NCBI RefSeq assembly: GCF_029360705.1
Contig: NZ_JARKMX010000002.1
Location: 372,001-436,000, forward strand
Direction of reading: 5' to 3'
Length of the DNA stretch: 64,000 bases
Origin: Paraflavitalea pollutisoli
Lineage (GTDB): Bacteria > Bacteroidota > Bacteroidia > Chitinophagales > Chitinophagaceae
The translations under genes and the position numbers were made by a program. The notes under the pieces were generated by a model. That model did not search any database. It had not been told where the DNA came from and was given only the letters and a program-made list of their open reading frames with translations. Positions 27,155 through 36,288 of the stretch are shown here, in pieces. Within the stretch, counting starts at the first letter, position 1, and every line of letters begins with the position of its first letter.

Positions 27155-29533
27155 CTATTTTTTGGAACGATTAAACCACCTTTTCTTCTTATCCCCGCCT
27201 TCAAAATAGCCGCCATTACCATTATTATTACCATAGCCATAGCCATAGCCATAACCGTAGCCTCCGTAGCCATAGTAGCCACCATAGCCCGCACTCTTAT
27301 TGATGTCATTCACGATGATAGAAAGATGCGGCAACTTTTCATTCCGGTGAATATCATCAATCAATTGGATCTGCTTCTTGAACGTATAATTATGGCGAAC
27401 GATATAAACAGCCGCATGAGCATGCTTACCCAACGTAATGGCATCGCTGACCAATCCCACCGGAGCGGTATCAATGATCACCGTATCGAACATCCGCAAC
27501 AATTCCGCAAACAGCTCATTAATGCGCTCATTCAGCAACATCTCAGACGGGTTCGGCGGCACCGGTCCACAGGGTACCACAAATAGATTCTGCACCTCGG
27601 GAACGGGATAAACGATATCACTCAACTTGATGTCACTGACTATATAGTTGGTAATCCCTTTACGCTCCTGCAAACCCAGCCCCTTCATGATCTTAGGTTT
27701 ACGGATATCAAATTCAAGGATCGCTGTCTTTTTACCCGACAAGGCCAGTACCGATCCAAGATTGGTACTTACAAAAGATTTACCTTCTCCACTAAAGGAA
27801 GAAGTAACCAATATGATTGGCTTCTCTACCTTGGGCAATATATATTGAAGGTTTGAGCGAATGATACGAAATTGCTCCGCCAGGAACTTACGACTATTGC
27901 TGGTCACCACCAATGCTGTAGCCTGATCGGCATGCCCCACTTCACCAAGGATTGGGGTATCGGTGATTTGTTCGATCTCCTGCTTACTACGCACCCGGTC
28001 ATTCATATAGTCACGCACCAGGATAATAGCCGTTGGTATAGCAAGCCCAATGACAAATGCGATAATATAGGTCAGCTTCCTGTTGGGACTGACGGGAATA
28101 CCGGACGCCATCGCAGGCTCCATCACTTTGATGCTTGAAATAGTAGAAGCCGAAGCAATGGCTGTTTCGAGTTTTTTCTGCAGCAAATAGGCCGATAACT
28201 CCTGCAAAATACCTTGCTGTCGGGTTACCTCACGTAACTGCTTTTCTTTGGAAGGCAGTTGACTAATTAACCTGTCCGACTCCCTACCCCGTGTGTTCAT
28301 CTGATTCAACGACAAATCGAGCGTCTGCCGCAGGTTGCGAACGGTTTGCAACATATCCAGCCTCAATTGCTCGATGGCCGCATCCATTTCAATGATCCGT
28401 GGATTACTGGCGGGTGTTGTTTGCAGCGCCGTCTGACGCTCAAGCTGAAGCCGGTTAAAACCCGTCACTTGCTGCAACAAAGCAGGCTCCTCGATCCCCA
28501 TTGTGAAAGAGATCATCATATATTGATTGGCTTTATCCGACAGGTGCTTGATCAGATGATCCATCGCACGCAACCTCAACTCCTGCTCGACAACTTGCTT
28601 GTTACTTTCAGACAACTGATCGAAGAAAAGCTTGGTTTGAGCCTCCGCATCATAGATCTGATTGGTCTCCCGAAACCGTTGAAGATTTCTCTCAACCCCA
28701 CCCAACTCGCGAAATACAGTATCAAGCTGCTCATCGATAAATTCCAGCGTCTTCGCAGCAATCTCTTTCTTATCCTCAAGACTTCCCTGTTGATACTCCT
28801 TCATGTATTGATTGACAATGTCAATACCTTGCTTTATGTTCTCGCTTTTGTACGAAAGCGCCAATACGCTGGTATTATCATTCACCCGGATCACGTTGAT
28901 TCCTCCCGTTAAAGCAGCAGCAACACCTTCCAGCGGAGACCACGAAACGCCAAAAATATTGCTTGAAAACATCTTGAGGTTGCTGTTGTTTCGGGTAAGA
29001 CGGAATTTCATACCTCCGGCATTGACAGGCTCGTTATAGATACGCTTTTGCGGATCCTCATTGATTTTATAGTGATCGTTTTCCAATGTTACCTGAACAC
29101 CAGCACCCTGTGTAGAATCAGCAATCGATAAGATTTCAAATACAAAAGGCATATCCCGGGGATGCACAATGGTCGACCGGATCTTCCCTTTATTAAATAC
29201 CTGCGTTTGCAGGTTCAGGCTGCGCACCACCCTAGCAGCCATATAACGCGACCGGATGATTTCCATCTCGTCATTGATCTTGTCTGCCCGTTGCATCATA
29301 AAGATGTCATCGAACTTCTCCCCGCCACCACCTACAGCAGATTGCGTAGCAACTAGTAATTTTCCCGAAGTATTATACACAGCCGGAGAATACCTTAGCT
29401 TGATATAAGCCAACGTAAACATCAATAGCAAGGACACCAATATCCACGGTAGGTACCGGATATACTTGAACACGATCTCCCGGGGAGAGATGGGCAGCTT
29501 AGACTGTTTTTTCTCAAAAGTTTCTTCTGACAT
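27155..29533 (-). CDS. wzc: Polysaccharide co-polymerase / BY-kinase (Wzc-like)
   Basis: 792 residues. A Wzz-type domain lies between membrane segments at about 28-46 and 488-505, with coiled coil in between. The cytoplasmic kinase has Walker A SSFSGEGKS (578-586), Walker A' AILEFDIRKP and Walker B TVIIDTAPVG. The tail from about residue 749 is a Gly-Tyr run with about ten tyrosines, the autophosphorylation cluster of BY-kinases, then a basic end. Walker A' has EFD instead of the usual DAD/DMD. It controls chain length and export together with Wza, encoded 12 bp upstream. Confidence 0.95.
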   Translation of the reverse strand: MSEETFEKKQSKLPISPREIVFKYIRYLPWILVSLLLMFTLAYIKLRYSPAVYNTSGKLLVATQSAVGGGGEKFDDIFMMQRADKINDEMEIIRSRYMAARVVRSLNLQTQVFNKGKIRSTIVHPRDMPFVFEILSIADSTQGAGVQVTLENDHYKINEDPQKRIYNEPVNAGGMKFRLTRNNSNLKMFSSNIFGVSWSPLEGVAAALTGGINVIRVNDNTSVLALSYKSENIKQGIDIVNQYMKEYQQGSLEDKKEIAAKTLEFIDEQLDTVFRELGGVERNLQRFRETNQIYDAEAQTKLFFDQLSESNKQVVEQELRLRAMDHLIKHLSDKANQYMMISFTMGIEEPALLQQVTGFNRLQLERQTALQTTPASNPRIIEMDAAIEQLRLDMLQTVRNLRQTLDLSLNQMNTRGRESDRLISQLPSKEKQLREVTRQQGILQELSAYLLQKKLETAIASASTISSIKVMEPAMASGIPVSPNRKLTYIIAFVIGLAIPTAIILVRDYMNDRVRSKQEIEQITDTPILGEVGHADQATALVVTSNSRKFLAEQFRIIRSNLQYILPKVEKPIILVTSSFSGEGKSFVSTNLGSVLALSGKKTAILEFDIRKPKIMKGLGLQERKGITNYIVSDIKLSDIVYPVPEVQNLFVVPCGPVPPNPSEMLLNERINELFAELLRMFDTVIIDTAPVGLVSDAITLGKHAHAAVYIVRHNYTFKKQIQLIDDIHRNEKLPHLSIIVNDINKSAGYGGYYGYGGYGYGYGYGYGNNNGNGGYFEGGDKKKRWFNRSKK
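27231..27260. repeat. Hexanucleotide repeat coding for Gly-Tyr pairs in the wzc tail
   Basis: Three exact CCATAG units followed by CCATAA and CCGTAG, each a Gly-Tyr dipeptide on the minus strand. Six-base units change the number of tyrosines without shifting frame. More degenerate units continue to about 27295. Confidence 0.85.
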
Positions 29534-29545
29534 ACTAAATATGAC

Positions 29546-30358
29546 TTATCTGCTAAATATATTAATAAAGATAGCAATGGTTGACAAGACGCTGGCCGCC
29601 ACCGTAATATTACGCACGGTAATCTGATCGTTGACAGCCCCCTTGTTCTTGGCGACGTCTACAATTACCATATCGTTCGGCTGTAGGTAGTAATAGGGAG
29701 AGCCAAAGACTTCCGGCTTGCTCAGATCCAGCTGCTGAAATTCACGTTTGCCCTTAGATTCACGTACCACCATCACATTGTTACGTTTGCCATATACGGT
29801 AATATCGCCAGCCAGGCCGAGTGCTTCAAAAATGTTCACTTTTTCGGTAGGTATACTGTAAGTACCGGGTCTCGTCACCTCGCCAATCAGCGTGATCTTG
29901 TAATTCATCAGTCGTACTTCCACATAAGGATTTTTCAGCAGGTCCGCTTTTGCATACATCGCCTCCAGGGTATCAGCCAATTGGTCCTTGCTCCAGCCTT
30001 CCACTTTGATCGTGCCCAGCTTGAACAATTGGATCTCACCGGTTTGACTAACCAGGTACGTAGGCAATGTGGTAGCACTGCCTAATGAGGAGGAACCAAT
30101 TGGACCATTGTCACCCGTACTGACACTCGGAGTAGCGCCTTGCTGCCTGATCACTGCCGAAGTAGCCACGGGATTGTCACTGAACAAAGCAATACTTAGT
30201 AGATCACCTTTCTGAATGACCGGCTCTACAAACTGCACCTTACTCAAAGCCACAGTATCAAAAGCACCCTGCACATATTGCAGGTTCTTTACGTTACCAC
30301 AGGAACAACCCAAAACAATAATGAAAACAACCAATAGAAAGCCAGTAAGGCGTTGCAT
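29546..30358 (-). CDS. wza: Polysaccharide export outer-membrane lipoprotein (Wza-like)
   Basis: 270 residues. Signal peptide of a lipoprotein with Cys18 after VLG as probable lipidation site. A Poly_export domain follows (QFVEPVIQKGDLLSIALFSD) and an SLBB-type segment (TLIGEVTRPGTYSIPTEKVN). The C-terminal ITVAASVLSTIAIFINIF is a hydrophobic/amphipathic helix, in the place where Wza proteins span the outer membrane. It is shorter than E. coli Wza but of usual length for Bacteroidota homologues. Lies 31 bp downstream of upxY and 12 bp upstream of wzc. Confidence 0.93.
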   Translation of the reverse strand: MQRLTGFLLVVFIIVLGCSCGNVKNLQYVQGAFDTVALSKVQFVEPVIQKGDLLSIALFSDNPVATSAVIRQQGATPSVSTGDNGPIGSSSLGSATTLPTYLVSQTGEIQLFKLGTIKVEGWSKDQLADTLEAMYAKADLLKNPYVEVRLMNYKITLIGEVTRPGTYSIPTEKVNIFEALGLAGDITVYGKRNNVMVVRESKGKREFQQLDLSKPEVFGSPYYYLQPNDMVIVDVAKNKGAVNDQITVRNITVAASVLSTIAIFINIFSR

Positions 30359-30389
30359 GAAAATTATTTTATGATAATGATCAAATCTA

Positions 30390-30902
30390 CTATTTCTCGA
30401 TCACCGCAACTTTCGTCTTATCGATATAAGCGGTAAGTGTAAAACCTATACTCTCGATCAGCACTTCCACTTTTTTGCGCAAAACACGTTTTACCGTACC
30501 CTTCTTGCCCATCAGCACACCCTGGTTCACCACAACGGTATCATCGGGTGCAATATCCAGCTGTCGAACCTCCACATCCTCATACTCATTTAGAAACTTG
30601 CGGATCACCAGGATCTCCTTGTCTTTGATGATCGCCGGCTTACCTTGCCAGTAAACAAAATTCACCACCCCATTCACTGTACGCACCGGCGTCTTTTCCT
30701 CCTCACTCACCCGCACAAAAACATATGATTTGAAAAGTGGCTCCTCCACGATCTTGATCCGGTCACTCCATTTACGATGCACCTTATTCAAAGGGCAATA
30801 ACACTCCATGCCCTTCTCCACCAGCAAGGCATGCACCTTCTTCTCCCACCGGGGCTTCGTGTACACAGCGTACCATTTCCGCGTATTACCGTTGATCGGC
30901 AT
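30390..30902 (-). CDS. UpxY-family transcription antiterminator (NusG-like)
   Basis: 170 residues. NGN domain from [19 protein letters not shown] through [11 protein letters not shown], then a KOW segment ([20 protein letters not shown]). UpxY proteins are NusG paralogues that let RNA polymerase pass through the leader of their own capsule operon. Position second in the operon, plus the hairpin with T-run in the leader 0.7 kb upstream, fits that model. The start overlaps the upstream acyltransferase gene by 17 bp. Confidence 0.93.
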   Translation of the reverse strand: MPINGNTRKWYAVYTKPRWEKKVHALLVEKGMECYCPLNKVHRKWSDRIKIVEEPLFKSYVFVRVSEEEKTPVRTVNGVVNFVYWQGKPAIIKDKEILVIRKFLNEYEDVEVRQLDIAPDDTVVVNQGVLMGKKGTVKRVLRKKVEVLIESIGFTLTAYIDKTKVAVIEK

Positions 30903-31494
30903 CTTTGCTTACCTGCTCGTTCTCCAATCTATAGACCTGCTTACTTTCCTGGCAAACAGCCTTTCCCGATTCATCAAATTCCAATTGGTTCCCATACTCA
31001 CCCACCCAACCCACCTGGCGGGCAGGGTTGCCAACCACCAGCGCATAAGGCTTTACATCCTTTGTAACCACGCTACCAGCGCCTATTAACGCGTATTCAC
31101 CAATCGTATTGCCGCATATAATAGTAGCATTGGCGCCGATAGAAGCACCTCGCTTTACAAGCGTCTGGCGATACTCATGCTTGCGCACGATCGCACTTCT
31201 CGGATTGATCACATTGGTAAAAACCATGGAAGGGCCAAGAAACACGTCGTCTTCACACACAACACCCGTATAGAGGGAAACATTATTCTGCACTTTTACG
31301 TTATTACCCAAAACCACATCCGGCATAACCACCACATTTTGACCAAGTTTGCACCCTTTTCCGATCACACAACCTGGCATAATATGAGAAAAATGCCAAA
31401 TTTGGGTACCCTCGCCAATGACGCAACCAGCATCGATCACAGCCGTATGATGTGCAGTAAATCCCAATTTCCAGGATATTTTGACTTTCAGCAA
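30886..31494 (-). CDS. Left-handed beta-helix N-acyltransferase (WlbB/WbbJ-like), first gene of the cluster
   Basis: 202 residues of hexapeptide repeats with [17 protein letters not shown] and [19 protein letters not shown], very close in pattern to WlbB/WbpD-type N-acetyltransferases acting on UDP-amino-sugar uronates. The start is uncertain: TTG at 31494 gives a nine-residue extension (LKVKISWK) not seen in the family, and an internal TTG at 31467 would begin at [11 protein letters not shown]. Neither has a Shine-Dalgarno. It overlaps upxY by 17 bp. Confidence 0.85.
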   Translation of the reverse strand: MLKVKISWKLGFTAHHTAVIDAGCVIGEGTQIWHFSHIMPGCVIGKGCKLGQNVVVMPDVVLGNNVKVQNNVSLYTGVVCEDDVFLGPSMVFTNVINPRSAIVRKHEYRQTLVKRGASIGANATIICGNTIGEYALIGAGSVVTKDVKPYALVVGNPARQVGWVGEYGNQLEFDESGKAVCQESKQVYRLENEQVSKDADQR

Positions 31495-31588
31495 AAAAGC
31501 AGAGCTTCGCCACCTCAGTCACAGAAATAATCCATAACTGACTGATTATAAATTATATAAACTATGCTCAGCCTTACCTTAATGAGAA

Positions 31589-31632
31589 AAGGGTATAAGT
31601 AAGCCTTCTTTCGAAGTGCTCCTTATACCCTT
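31589..31632 (-). terminator. Hairpin with T-run in the capsule-operon leader (candidate UpxY-controlled attenuator)
   Basis: Read on the minus strand, AAGGGTATAAG pairs perfectly with CTTATACCCTT across a 22-base loop that itself holds a small CTTC/GAAG stem, and the right arm runs into CCCTTTTCTC. This lies about 100 bp upstream of the first gene and about 100 bp after the predicted start of transcription. Shape and place suit an attenuator for the UpxY protein encoded in the same operon. Confidence 0.6.
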
Positions 31633-31734
31633 CCATCTATAATATTGTAAAATTGCTTGTTGTGTTATTTTCACAGGTATTCGTTCCAGGTCAACAAAAA
31701 AGCATTGGACTGCCAACTTTTCTTCTGACGATTG

Positions 31735-31742
31735 CAAATATA
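31735..31742 (-). promoter_or_regulatory. Promoter -7 box TATATTTG of the polysaccharide operon
   Basis: TATATTTG matches the Bacteroidota consensus TAnnTTTG exactly. A TTG lies 16 bases upstream on the same strand, three fewer than the usual 19 or so, so the -33 element is weaker. A start of transcription near 31728 would give a leader of roughly 230 nucleotides. Confidence 0.6.
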
Positions 31743-31799
31743 GGAGATTTTTAATGCGCAAAATCATGCCATTAAAATACTTAAATCATTATTTTTCAA

Positions 31800-32101
31800 T
31801 AAAAAATACCAGTTCCTCAGTCACAAAAAGCCAGCCCACCCATATTGACAGATATGAACAATTCAGCTAATCTATTTTCTGGCAAATGATGCAATCCAAC
31901 TGCAGAGATTAAACATAATTAATACATCCACATGTGAACATGAAGGCTAACCGCAATGGACAAAAATAACAACGCTCGCAAAATGAGCACTTCATAACAG
32001 CACTCCGATCGCAGCACTCCCATTACAAACGACAGACCAAAAAATGGGCATTCATCGTATTTAGTTTTAATTCTTTGGAAACATTGCCCCACCTTAACTA
32101 C
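31800..32101. other. Intergenic region between the capsule operon and the acyltransferase pair
   Basis: AT-rich, with no open frame of substance, no RNA gene and no strong inverted repeat apart from a short CACATGTG palindrome near 31930. It separates two divergent transcription units. Confidence 0.6.
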
Positions 32102-32131
32102 TTGCACCTTCCCGCTAGTTCCTTATCTTTC
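32102..32131 (+). promoter_or_regulatory. Promoter TTG-N19-TATCTTTC before the membrane acyltransferase pair
   Basis: TTG at 32102-32104 and TATCTTTC at 32124-32131 are separated by exactly 19 bases; only the last base of the -7 element differs from TAnnTTTG. The leader to the TTG start at 32150 would be only about a dozen bases. Confidence 0.55.
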
Positions 32132-32149
32132 CCATAAATACAAACTGCT

Positions 32150-33487
32150 TTGAACCAACGCTTCTACTCCCTCGACGTATTTCGCGGAGCGACCGTCGCC
32201 CTAATGATCCTCGTCAACAACCCGGGAAGCTGGGGCAACATGTATCCGCCATTGGCACACGCCCCCTGGCATGGCTGCACACCAACCGATCTCGTCTTCC
32301 CATTCTTCCTGTTTGCAGTAGGAAATGCCATGTCATTCGTAATGCCAAGACTGGAAGCTGCCGGCACACCGGTATTTCTGCGCAAAGTATTTACCCGTAC
32401 ACTACTCATATTCGCTATTGGCCTGTTCCTCAACTGGGCGCCATTCGTAAGATGGGCCGAAGACTCACTCGTATTCCGCCCCTGGGCCGATCCAGTCCTG
32501 GAAGGCAAAACACCTTCGGGCGTACGCATACTGGGCGTGTTGCAACGTATCGCCCTCAGCTATTGCTTTGCCGCATTGATCATCTATTTCCTCAAAATAC
32601 GGGGAGCCTTATTCGCATCCATCCTTCTTCTGCTGGGTTACTGGGCACTTTGTGTACTCGCCAATCCTGCCGACCCGTATAGTCTCCAGGGTTACTTCGG
32701 CACACAGGTCGATAAGGACATACTCGGCGTTGCACATATGTACAAAGGAGAAGGCGTACCCTTCGACCCCGAAGGCCTTACAAGCACACTGCCCTCGATT
32801 GTCCAGGTAATATTTGGGTATTTTATTGGCCATTATATACAGCAAAAGGGGAAAACCTATGAAATGCTGTCGCACCTCTTCGTAGCTGCAGGCATCTTCC
32901 TCTTTGCAGGCTTCTGTTGGGATATGAGCTTTCCGATCAACAAAAAGATCTGGACCAGCTCATTTGTATTCTATACCACCGGCCTGGCCATCTTCGTGTT
33001 ATCGATAACAATCTTCCTGATCGAATTTAAAAAAGCACACGAAAGAAGACTGATGACCGCCAGCAACAAAACCATTTTGGTAGCAGTAGCGCTCAGTCTG
33101 GCATTGGCCTGGCCCTTGAAAGCCATTTTCGACAAACCATATATAAGCGTTGCGCTGGCCCTGTTGATCACAGGCTTGATCATCATCATGGCGTTGAGCA
33201 ACTACTGGAGCAGCTTTTTCGACGTGTTTGGAAAAAACCCCCTCTTTATATTTGTACTGAGCGGATTTCTCCCAAGACTAGTGGGCCTCTTACGGTGGAC
33301 GGATCACCACAACGACCAGGGCAACCCGGTATATACCAGCGCCTTTTCCTGGTTTTACGAAAACATATGCAAACCGCTTTCCGACAACCTGAAGAATGGC
33401 TCATTGCTATACGCTTTAAGCATGATCGCATTTTACTGGATAATCGTGTATTGGCTCGATCGTAAAAAAATCTATATTAAGGTATAA
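32150..33487 (+). CDS. HGSNAT/NagX-like membrane acyltransferase (DUF5009 type)
   Basis: 445 residues with about eleven membrane segments. The N-terminus RFYSLDVFRGATVALMILVN is the signature of the heparan-alpha-glucosaminide N-acetyltransferase/YeiB-like superfamily, with a conserved Asp-x-Phe-Arg-Gly; HAPWHGCTPTDLVFPFFLF contains the His thought to carry the acetyl group. The signature requires starting at the TTG at 32150; the first ATG is inside it. Bacterial relatives acetylate amino sugars during glycan uptake or export. A second membrane acyltransferase starts 13 bp downstream, so they form an operon. Confidence 0.9.
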   Translation: MNQRFYSLDVFRGATVALMILVNNPGSWGNMYPPLAHAPWHGCTPTDLVFPFFLFAVGNAMSFVMPRLEAAGTPVFLRKVFTRTLLIFAIGLFLNWAPFVRWAEDSLVFRPWADPVLEGKTPSGVRILGVLQRIALSYCFAALIIYFLKIRGALFASILLLLGYWALCVLANPADPYSLQGYFGTQVDKDILGVAHMYKGEGVPFDPEGLTSTLPSIVQVIFGYFIGHYIQQKGKTYEMLSHLFVAAGIFLFAGFCWDMSFPINKKIWTSSFVFYTTGLAIFVLSITIFLIEFKKAHERRLMTASNKTILVAVALSLALAWPLKAIFDKPYISVALALLITGLIIIMALSNYWSSFFDVFGKNPLFIFVLSGFLPRLVGLLRWTDHHNDQGNPVYTSAFSWFYENICKPLSDNLKNGSLLYALSMIAFYWIIVYWLDRKKIYIKV

Positions 33488-33500
33488 GCTCCGTGCACAC

Positions 33501-34592
33501 ATGTATATCCAGGAAAACCATTTCAAAAGAGAACACAACAACTTCGATGCGCTGCGACTACTGGCTGCCCTGCTGGTATTCGCATCGCATTCCACGGGCT
33601 TTTACCTGCCTGCCAAAGAACCATTGGCCTTGCTCACCAATGGAGCATTTCACCTGAGCCATCTGGGGTTATTTATATTCTTTACACTCAGCGGCTTTCT
33701 TGTTTGCAGAAGCCTGGACCGCTCATTTAAAGACTATTTTCGAAACCGCTTGCTGCGTATTGTGCCCGCACTGGCAATATGGACAATCCTGATGGTGTTC
33801 CTCGTTGGCCCCCTTTTCACCACCCTTCCAATCCCTGAATACTACAAAAGGTCACAAACCTGGTATTTCCTGATACAAAATATGATCCCAGTCCAGGTAG
33901 CCTTTTACTTACCCGGCGTCTTCGACGGCAAAGCAGTCAACCCTTCGCTTTGGACAATCCCCCTCGAGATAAAATGTTACATCGCCCTGGCACTCGCCTA
34001 CCTGACGGCCCTGTTAAAACGCAGGCAACTGATGGCAGCCGGCTGGATCATCCTGCTGATTGCCAGCGCATGCGCCACCAATAACCATACGCCCATCAAC
34101 AACTTCCTCCACCCCTTCAAACAAAGCATCCAATTAGCTGCCTGCTTTGTGGGAGGAACAACCTGCTACCTATACCGCGACCAATTGCCCTTCAAAACAG
34201 CCATTTGGCTGTTATTGCTTGGCAGCTGGCTGGGCTCCTGGGCAATATCACCGGCTGCCCTGGCGGTAACCACCAACTTGTTTTTTGTGTATACGATACT
34301 CGGACTGGGAGTAAGCAGGAAGGTATTACCGGCACTAAGAATAGATATTTCCTACGGCATCTATCTGTATGGTGCACCGGTACAATATATAATATATACT
34401 TTGGCAGGAAACCAGTTAACCTACTGGCAATTTATCATTACAACTACTGCAGGCACAATACTCTTCGCTACATTGTCCTGGTTGGGCATTGAAAAAAGAG
34501 CCCTTCATTTAAAACGTCATACGCTCATCCCGATCCGCCAGCCTGCCTCCCAACCAGAAGACGAGGCATATCATCATAAAAAGCAGGCTTAG
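33501..34592 (+). CDS. Acyltransferase 3 family membrane protein
   Basis: 363 residues, about ten transmembrane segments. NFDALRLLAALLVFASHSTG holds the conserved Arg and His of the family, and HLGLFIFFTLSGFLV the second motif; NPSLWTIPLEIKCYIAL is the usual family motif preceding the middle helices. Likely O-acetylates a surface glycan. The 3' end overlaps the convergent small membrane-protein gene by 84 bp. Confidence 0.92.
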   Translation: MYIQENHFKREHNNFDALRLLAALLVFASHSTGFYLPAKEPLALLTNGAFHLSHLGLFIFFTLSGFLVCRSLDRSFKDYFRNRLLRIVPALAIWTILMVFLVGPLFTTLPIPEYYKRSQTWYFLIQNMIPVQVAFYLPGVFDGKAVNPSLWTIPLEIKCYIALALAYLTALLKRRQLMAAGWIILLIASACATNNHTPINNFLHPFKQSIQLAACFVGGTTCYLYRDQLPFKTAIWLLLLGSWLGSWAISPAALAVTTNLFFVYTILGLGVSRKVLPALRIDISYGIYLYGAPVQYIIYTLAGNQLTYWQFIITTTAGTILFATLSWLGIEKRALHLKRHTLIPIRQPASQPEDEAYHHKKQA

Positions 34593-35039
34593 AATAATTA
34601 CCGAAAAACGTGCAGCTGCCATATCATAGGCCAGCATGGCATTCCAGTGCGAAACGCCGTGTAGCAAACTGTTCAGCATGGCCGTATTACCGATGATATC
34701 GCAAATACCGGCACCCACCAATAGCCAGGTGCCAGCCCTCGCAGCGCGGATCAGTATCTCATGCCCCGTCAACTTCGAAAGATAAGCGCAACCAACAGCC
34801 AGGCCGGCAGTGTATAACCCAATAAAAGCAAAATTGAAATAGACCCCATACAGGGCTTTCTGGAGCAATCCCAGCTGCCGCCACTCCAACAGTATCCCCT
34901 CAGCAGTGGCAATATGTTTAGCGATCTCAAAACGAACCATCTCACCATAAGTAAGTGGTCGAAGCAAAGTATCGGCACAAACAACAAAAATGATATTCGC
35001 CAGAAGTAACCACCAAAACCAACGCTGAAGAGCTTTCAT
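34509..35039 (-). CDS. Small multi-pass membrane protein, unknown
   Basis: 176 residues, four or five hydrophobic segments (N-terminal WFWWLLLANIIFVVCAD; C-terminal FSVIILSLLFMMICLVFWLG). I do not recognise a family. Polar residues worth noting are Trp-Asn in HWNAM and the short basic-acidic tail DRDERMTF. It is transcribed toward, and overlaps by 84 bp, the acyltransferase gene on the other strand. Coding is supported by the good hydrophobic pattern and an ATG start. No function proposed. Confidence 0.7.
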   Translation of the reverse strand: MKALQRWFWWLLLANIIFVVCADTLLRPLTYGEMVRFEIAKHIATAEGILLEWRQLGLLQKALYGVYFNFAFIGLYTAGLAVGCAYLSKLTGHEILIRAARAGTWLLVGAGICDIIGNTAMLNSLLHGVSHWNAMLAYDMAAARFSVIILSLLFMMICLVFWLGGRLADRDERMTF

Positions 35040-35174
35040 GGTAAGATGAATTAGTTGCAGACAAAAAGAAAAACAGATGTTCCAACTAAAGATAAACTAT
35101 TTTTCATTGACCTTACCCTCCTGCTGTACTGACAGGAAAGCGACGCAATTCCTATAATTTTAATAACTTATGCC

Positions 35175-36272
35175 ATGAAAAAGCTCCTTCAATGGCTCTT
35201 CAGGAAACCCGTGGCCTGGCTGGCAGAAAAGATCTCCTCCTCGCCCGACAAAGACGCCGTATTCACTTCCCTGTCCAAACTACAGGACGATATCTTAAAA
35301 GGCAAAGGCTCCAATGGACCAGTACTGCCCATCGACATGAACAACGCGAAGATCATCGTCTTCTCCGATCAGCACAAAGGCTGTCGCGATTTCGCCGACG
35401 ATTTCGCCCCGGCAGAAAACAATTACCGCAAGGCACTACAACACTATTTTGACCAGGGATATACCATGATCAATATCGGCGACAGTGAAGAACTTTGGGA
35501 AAACACCCCCAAGGCCATCATTGAAAGTAACCGGCTGACCCTACTGGAAGAAGCCAGATTCCTGCAGGAAGATCGCTACTACCGCATTTTCGGCAACCAC
35601 GACCTGGAATGGAATTACCTGATACAACAAAACCAATACCTTAAACCCATCTTTGGAGATAAACTCAAGGTGTATGAAGGAATGCTGTTGACAACTATTC
35701 ACAATGAAAAACAATACAGCCTATTCCTGACCCATGGACACCAGGGAGATAAAAAAAGTGATGGCAACCCCTTTAGCAAGTGGGTAGTAGCAGCCATCTG
35801 GACGCCCATACAACGTTTTCTGGAAGTCAGCATCAATACCACCGCCGACTCCTTCGAGCTCGTAGACCGGCACAATGTGATCATGTACGAATGGAGCGCA
35901 ACCCAAAGAAACCTGATCTTCATCAGCGGCCACACCCACAAGCCGGTATTTGCCTCCCTGGACCATATCGACAGACTCACCAAACAACTCGAAAAAGCCA
36001 TTGCTACCAACGATGAACAGCAGGCAAAAAGCATCACTGCCGACCTGGAAAAAAGAAAACTGGAATACGCCGGTAAACAGTTTGTGAAAACCATGGCGCA
36101 TCCCAGTTATTTCAATAGCGGTTGTTGTTGCTTCAGTGATGGAGATATAACAGGCATCGAAATAGCAGATGGCTATATCCGCCTCATCAAATGGGAAGCT
36201 GCTGACGAAGGCCCCATCCGAAAAGTATTGGAAGAATCGCCACTTTACTACGTCTTCGACTCACTCATCTAG
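35175..36272 (+). CDS. Calcineurin-like metallophosphoesterase
   Basis: 365 residues with all metal-binding motifs in order: Asp65-x-His67 (FSDQHKG), Asp103 (NIGDSEELWE), Asn141-His142-Asp143 (FGNHDLEW), LTHGHQGD and ISGHTHKP. A conserved middle part (SINTTADSFELVDRHNVIMYEWS) covers residues 215-240. The group resembles the UDP-2,3-diacylglucosamine hydrolase/DevT-like phosphoesterases, but the substrate is not known. It converges with rtcB, 16 bp away. A link to RNA end repair is conceivable from position only. Confidence 0.9.
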   Translation: MKKLLQWLFRKPVAWLAEKISSSPDKDAVFTSLSKLQDDILKGKGSNGPVLPIDMNNAKIIVFSDQHKGCRDFADDFAPAENNYRKALQHYFDQGYTMINIGDSEELWENTPKAIIESNRLTLLEEARFLQEDRYYRIFGNHDLEWNYLIQQNQYLKPIFGDKLKVYEGMLLTTIHNEKQYSLFLTHGHQGDKKSDGNPFSKWVVAAIWTPIQRFLEVSINTTADSFELVDRHNVIMYEWSATQRNLIFISGHTHKPVFASLDHIDRLTKQLEKAIATNDEQQAKSITADLEKRKLEYAGKQFVKTMAHPSYFNSGCCCFSDGDITGIEIADGYIRLIKWEAADEGPIRKVLEESPLYYVFDSLI

Positions 36273-36288
36273 CAATACCCCGCAAGCA

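Noticed and set aside
31579-31767. Leader-peptide-like frame of 62 codons before the capsule operon
   Set aside because: It begins upstream of the predicted promoter and runs through the hairpin; no start signal.
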